Positions 60,992 to 64,000 of a stretch of 64,000 bases of DNA are shown piece by piece. The notes beneath the pieces were generated by a model. The model did no database searches. It had not been told where the DNA came from and saw nothing but the letters and a program-made list of their open reading frames with translations. Numbering within the stretch: position 1 is the stretch's first letter; each line of letters begins with the position of its first letter. A program made the position numbers and the translations under genes. The DNA is from Lingula anatina (lineage: Eukaryota; Brachiopoda; Lingulata; Lingulida; Lingulidae). The stretch spans positions 741,707 through 805,706 of the forward strand of contig NW_019775902.1 of NCBI RefSeq assembly GCF_001039355.2, read 5' to 3'.

Positions 60992-61812
60992 TCCCCCAAC
61001 TTTTATTTGAAAGGAGCTAATTATAAATACATGTTTGTCCATGTACAAACTTAAAATTCCTTTCGATAAATGAAATAAAGTGGATTCCAGTTGAAATATT
61101 CGTACAGACTGCCATTAGCTGTTAGTGCTAACAACATCACCGAGGTGATAGTCCGCCGAAGAAAAATACAAAAAATAAATAAACAGCAGAACAGACTGTA
61201 ATGAGCTGTTCNAATCATGACTACTGCTACCCAATGTGATATCTGCTGTCATTACGTTTGCAAATCTTTGAGATGAAATGACACAGCGACTTTGTGTATA
61301 CTGCTGATCTCTCACTTCAATATTTAGCCAATGCACTGTGAACATAAAGAAAGAAATTGTGAAAAGAGAGGCACCTGGGCCCCGTAACTCTGAAGCAGTG
61401 CATATATATATGTGAATATAGCGATATCACATGGAGGCAACAGTGTATTGTGTGTGGCGACTATGGGCAAGTTATGGAATTGAGATGCTTGCGCTCGGTC
61501 GCAATGCGCGATGCTTTCCAGTTACGGGACCCTGGACTCGGTAAGCAGTCAACTCGAAAGCATGGCGTATTACGCTCGTGTGCAAGCGTCTCTATTCCAT
61601 AACTCAGCATTTACTCCCCCCATATAATAGCCTCGAAATGGAAGGTGATATCGCTATCACAATTAGCAATGCTTACGAGCTATGGAGCCTTGGTAACACA
61701 ATGAGGTGCCCGTGTGAACAAGAAGGGTATTTACATGTCAAAGAATGTAACAAATAAATCACTGGGCATAATATAAAGGTATTATTTTGCTTCAGGGAGG
61801 GTGACAGCTACT
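60992..61812. promoter_or_regulatory. Divergent promoter region between HIBADH and the 61813 gene
   Basis: 821 bp separate two start codons on opposite strands, both of genes with mitochondrial-type N-termini. No TATA box was found. A single N lies at 61212. Co-regulation is inference from layout only. Confidence 0.45.
61212..61212. other. Assembly gap (single N)
   Basis: One N in the divergent intergenic region; flanks do not repeat. Confidence 0.9.
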
Positions 61813-61976
61813 ATGCTATTCCATGCCATGAAGATGCAGTGCTACAGAAGCTGGTTGTGTGCAGCATCTCTGGCAGGCGCAAGAAGAGTCCGACAACCAC
61901 CTAGTGTCAGGAGTTATATACAGCACATCAGCCAGCAGAAAAGTAAGGAGACATTGCTAGGTAGTTTAAATCCAAC

Positions 61977-62050
<74 letters not shown>

Positions 62051-63756
62051 ACCTTTTCTATAAAGTTATCTTTTTTCTTTCCTCTTTTTGTCTTTTTCAT
62101 TTGTAGAGCATATTTTTTAATTTCACAAAAAATGGAAAACAATGAGATTTTTTTAAAAAACAATTTTTACAAAATCAATTCAGGTTAAACTTTGTCATTG
62201 CTTTGAGCCTTTCGTATTATTATGATTATTAGACATATTGAACAATTGCAGGAAACATTTACTGGACCATGTTAAGTGATGTAGGCTGTTACTGTATTCC
62301 TCTGGTCCCTCTGCATTGGTATATTTTAGCCAAATGCTTGGTGGAAATTCTTAGCAAATAAATATGTTATACTAGTAAAAACGATTATTTTAAAAGACAA
62401 ATCTGGCATTGATTTGTTCATTAATTCTGGATCTTAACAGAATTTCAGCATAGAATAAACTGAAGAATGAAATGTGTCAATCTTTGTTATACAGGTAGAC
62501 CATTAAGAAACTACCAGAAGAGATGGAGCATGTTACAGTCTTGCCAGGCAGTCAGTCACTACTGCACCTCAAAACAACCCACGGAGGGGGAAACCGTTAA
62601 GGCACAGTGGGAGCCAGATGGTGCTACGTCCTCCACCAAAGAAGCTGGATTCTCCCATATACCAGAGATGCCATCAGAGTATGTTATACAGCATTCTGAA
62701 CAAGGGGGCCTCTGGAAACATTGCACATCAAAACCAGTGAAAAGAGAAGTGCTCTTTTTTTTTTTTGTTTGTTTGTTTATTTGATTGACATAAAAATTTC
62801 TCTAATTGTCTTTGGGCAAGACAACATGTTGTATTCTTAGAAAGGCATTTTATGCTTCTTCCATAAACCTGTATTCAGTTATCATGGTGGTTAAGTAAGG
62901 AGATCAGGGGTTTCCCTAGGATGTGGGGTACAGGGAGTCCAAACTACCAATACACTGTCATTCCTCAAAAATTTCATAAGTCATCCAGCTATCTTTGAAA
63001 ATTTAGGTCCTCCTTTGAGGACAGTGGCTGTCCAAATGATGGCTGGACAGCTCTCTAGAGAAAGTCTTGAAGGAGATACTGTTTGCAAAAGTGTTAATTT
63101 AATGATATTTACGCTGTTTAATCACATTGCCTAGAAGGCAGTCCAGCTTCCTATCTATATACTAGAAAGTCCTTGTATTGGTCATTGTCTAGTTGGTGCG
63201 ATACAGTATATAAGGGTTAATATTGGATATGTTTTGTTTTACCCTGAGCTCCTAGAGAGAAAAATGATGAATAACTAACAGCTAGAAAAAAGTAGATTGA
63301 TTTGCAACTTTTAAATCTATTCTTTACAGCGCTGATAATGCAATCCAGGAACAAGCCGTAATGGTGGGAGAAAATGAAGATGGAATGGGGGAGGCTTTAC
63401 TTGCTTCTGAGGTAGAGGTCTCGAACCATGAGACTGCTGGTGTGAAGTCACCAACGAAGAAAAAATGGGCAGCAAACAAAAAATCTGGAGTGCCAAAGAG
63501 CTCTGCCACTGGCACAAACATAAAATCTACATTAAAAAATCATGAAACCCTGTTGAAAGGAATTAGGTCAAAAGTGAAGACTATTCTCTACCAGGCAGAG
63601 GGTTCGGTTGACACTGAGGCAGAAATCAATGATCTCCAAGAGAAATGTGATAAGCTTTTCTCTTGGTTAACTGAAGAGAACAAGAAAATAGAAATGAAAG
63701 AAAGATCAACAGTAGCCATGGAGTTTTTGAAGGTATTGGCTGCTTTTGGCAAATGA
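61813..63756 (+). CDS. Unrecognised protein, predicted mitochondrial, C-terminal helical domain
   Basis: Exons 61813-61942, 62495-62678 and 63330-63756 (TGA) join with phases 1 and 2 into 246 residues. Splice sites are A|gtaagg, ttatacag, GA|gtatgt and tttacag. The N-terminus, from MLFHAMKMQCYRSWLCAASL, is rich in Arg and Ala/Leu with no acid for the first 40 residues, as in a mitochondrial presequence. The middle is low-complexity and charged (KKKWAANKKSG). The last 80 residues look like two or three amphipathic helices with many Glu/Lys, ending VAMEFLKVLAAFGK. I do not recognise the family; the helical end recalls BAG-like three-helix domains only in composition. A GTATTG donor at 63732 could extend the gene past the window. 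Intron 1 has a TA microsatellite. Confidence 0.65.
61979..62048. repeat. (TA)n microsatellite
   Basis: About 35 TA units in intron 1 of the 61813 gene, 35 bp after the exon 1 donor. Confidence 0.95.
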
Positions 63757-64000
63757 GAAATTTATTTTCCCAGATAACCAGTTCATATTTACTTTTTTGA
63801 TCCATGTTTTTTTTTTTAGGTGTGTGGAATGTTTTATGGTATTCTTAAGTTTGCTTGCTTTGTGCACAAAATATCATCAAAATTAGATTGGGATCATACA
63901 TTTAAAATTAAACTGATGGCTGATGTTTTATAAATTATCAATTTTTTCACTGTTTGTGAAAGTTTTCATCTATTTATTTTCAATATCAGCTTAAAGGGAT

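Noticed and set aside
1-64000. tRNA, rRNA or other structured RNA genes
   Set aside because: No cloverleaf with A and B boxes, no rRNA core words and no snRNA motifs were noticed; a covariance-model scan would be decisive.

Overview
The window is animal nuclear DNA. Its genes are interrupted by GT-AG introns, mostly 100 bp to 2 kb long, with AT-rich intergenic and intronic sequence, many TA, GA and TG microsatellites, and proteins typical of Metazoa: axonemal SPAG16, the BTB-BACK-Kelch protein KLHL18, the ER protein lunapark, mitochondrial HIBADH and a Ly6 protein. Dispersed repeats and frequent 'tacatgta' and 'taggccta' words suggest a marine invertebrate (ambulacrarian, lophotrochozoan or amphioxus-like), but I cannot resolve the phylum. 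Single N bases at 33722, 45082 and 61212 indicate a draft assembly.

Layout: (1) 423-3177 (+), the 3' six exons of a FAD-dependent oxidoreductase resembling bacterial GlpA-type and L-2-hydroxyglutarate dehydrogenases; its FAD-binding N-terminus lies outside the window. (2) 5837-10272 (+), a four-exon secreted, probably GPI-anchored Ly6/three-finger protein. (3) 11148-20288 (-), a complete 17-exon SPAG16/PF20 gene of 618 codons. (4) 22135-26329 (-), a three-exon gene for a 207-residue secreted cysteine-containing protein I do not recognise, with a TATA box. (5) 26.4-31.5 kb, no supported gene. (6) 31531-44564 (-), KLHL18: 12 exons, with the last three present twice around a one-base gap, very probably two haplotypes laid end to end. 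(7) 45174-50735 (+), an 11-exon lunapark gene, divergent from KLHL18 with 609 bp between the two start codons. (8) 55498-60991 (-), an 8-exon HIBADH gene. (9) 61813-63756 (+), three exons of an unrecognised protein with a mitochondrial-type N-terminus, divergent from HIBADH. All exon models were joined by hand with matching splice phases. The genes are housekeeping or tissue genes with no obvious shared pathway.

The most unusual signal is that several exon/intron boundaries have been copied into tandem arrays. In KLHL18 intron 2 (about 30-bp unit), KLHL18 intron 8 (45-bp unit, in frame) and HIBADH intron 7 (29-30-bp unit), the last 15-30 bases of the exon plus its 5' splice site are reiterated 5-8 times into the intron. 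SPAG16 shows two older-looking cases: a duplicated exon end (intron 10) and a duplicated 3' splice site (intron 4). This could be a local mutational process that makes minisatellites from splice boundaries. In KLHL18 intron 8 it could give length variants of the protein in 15-residue steps.

Other structure: a perfect 43-bp-arm hairpin with a TA loop in Ly6 intron 1, a 79-bp perfect repeat shared by Ly6 and SPAG16 introns, a foldback element of about 240 bp in a HIBADH intron, LINE fragments, a four-copy dispersed repeat and one copy of a widespread short repeat.
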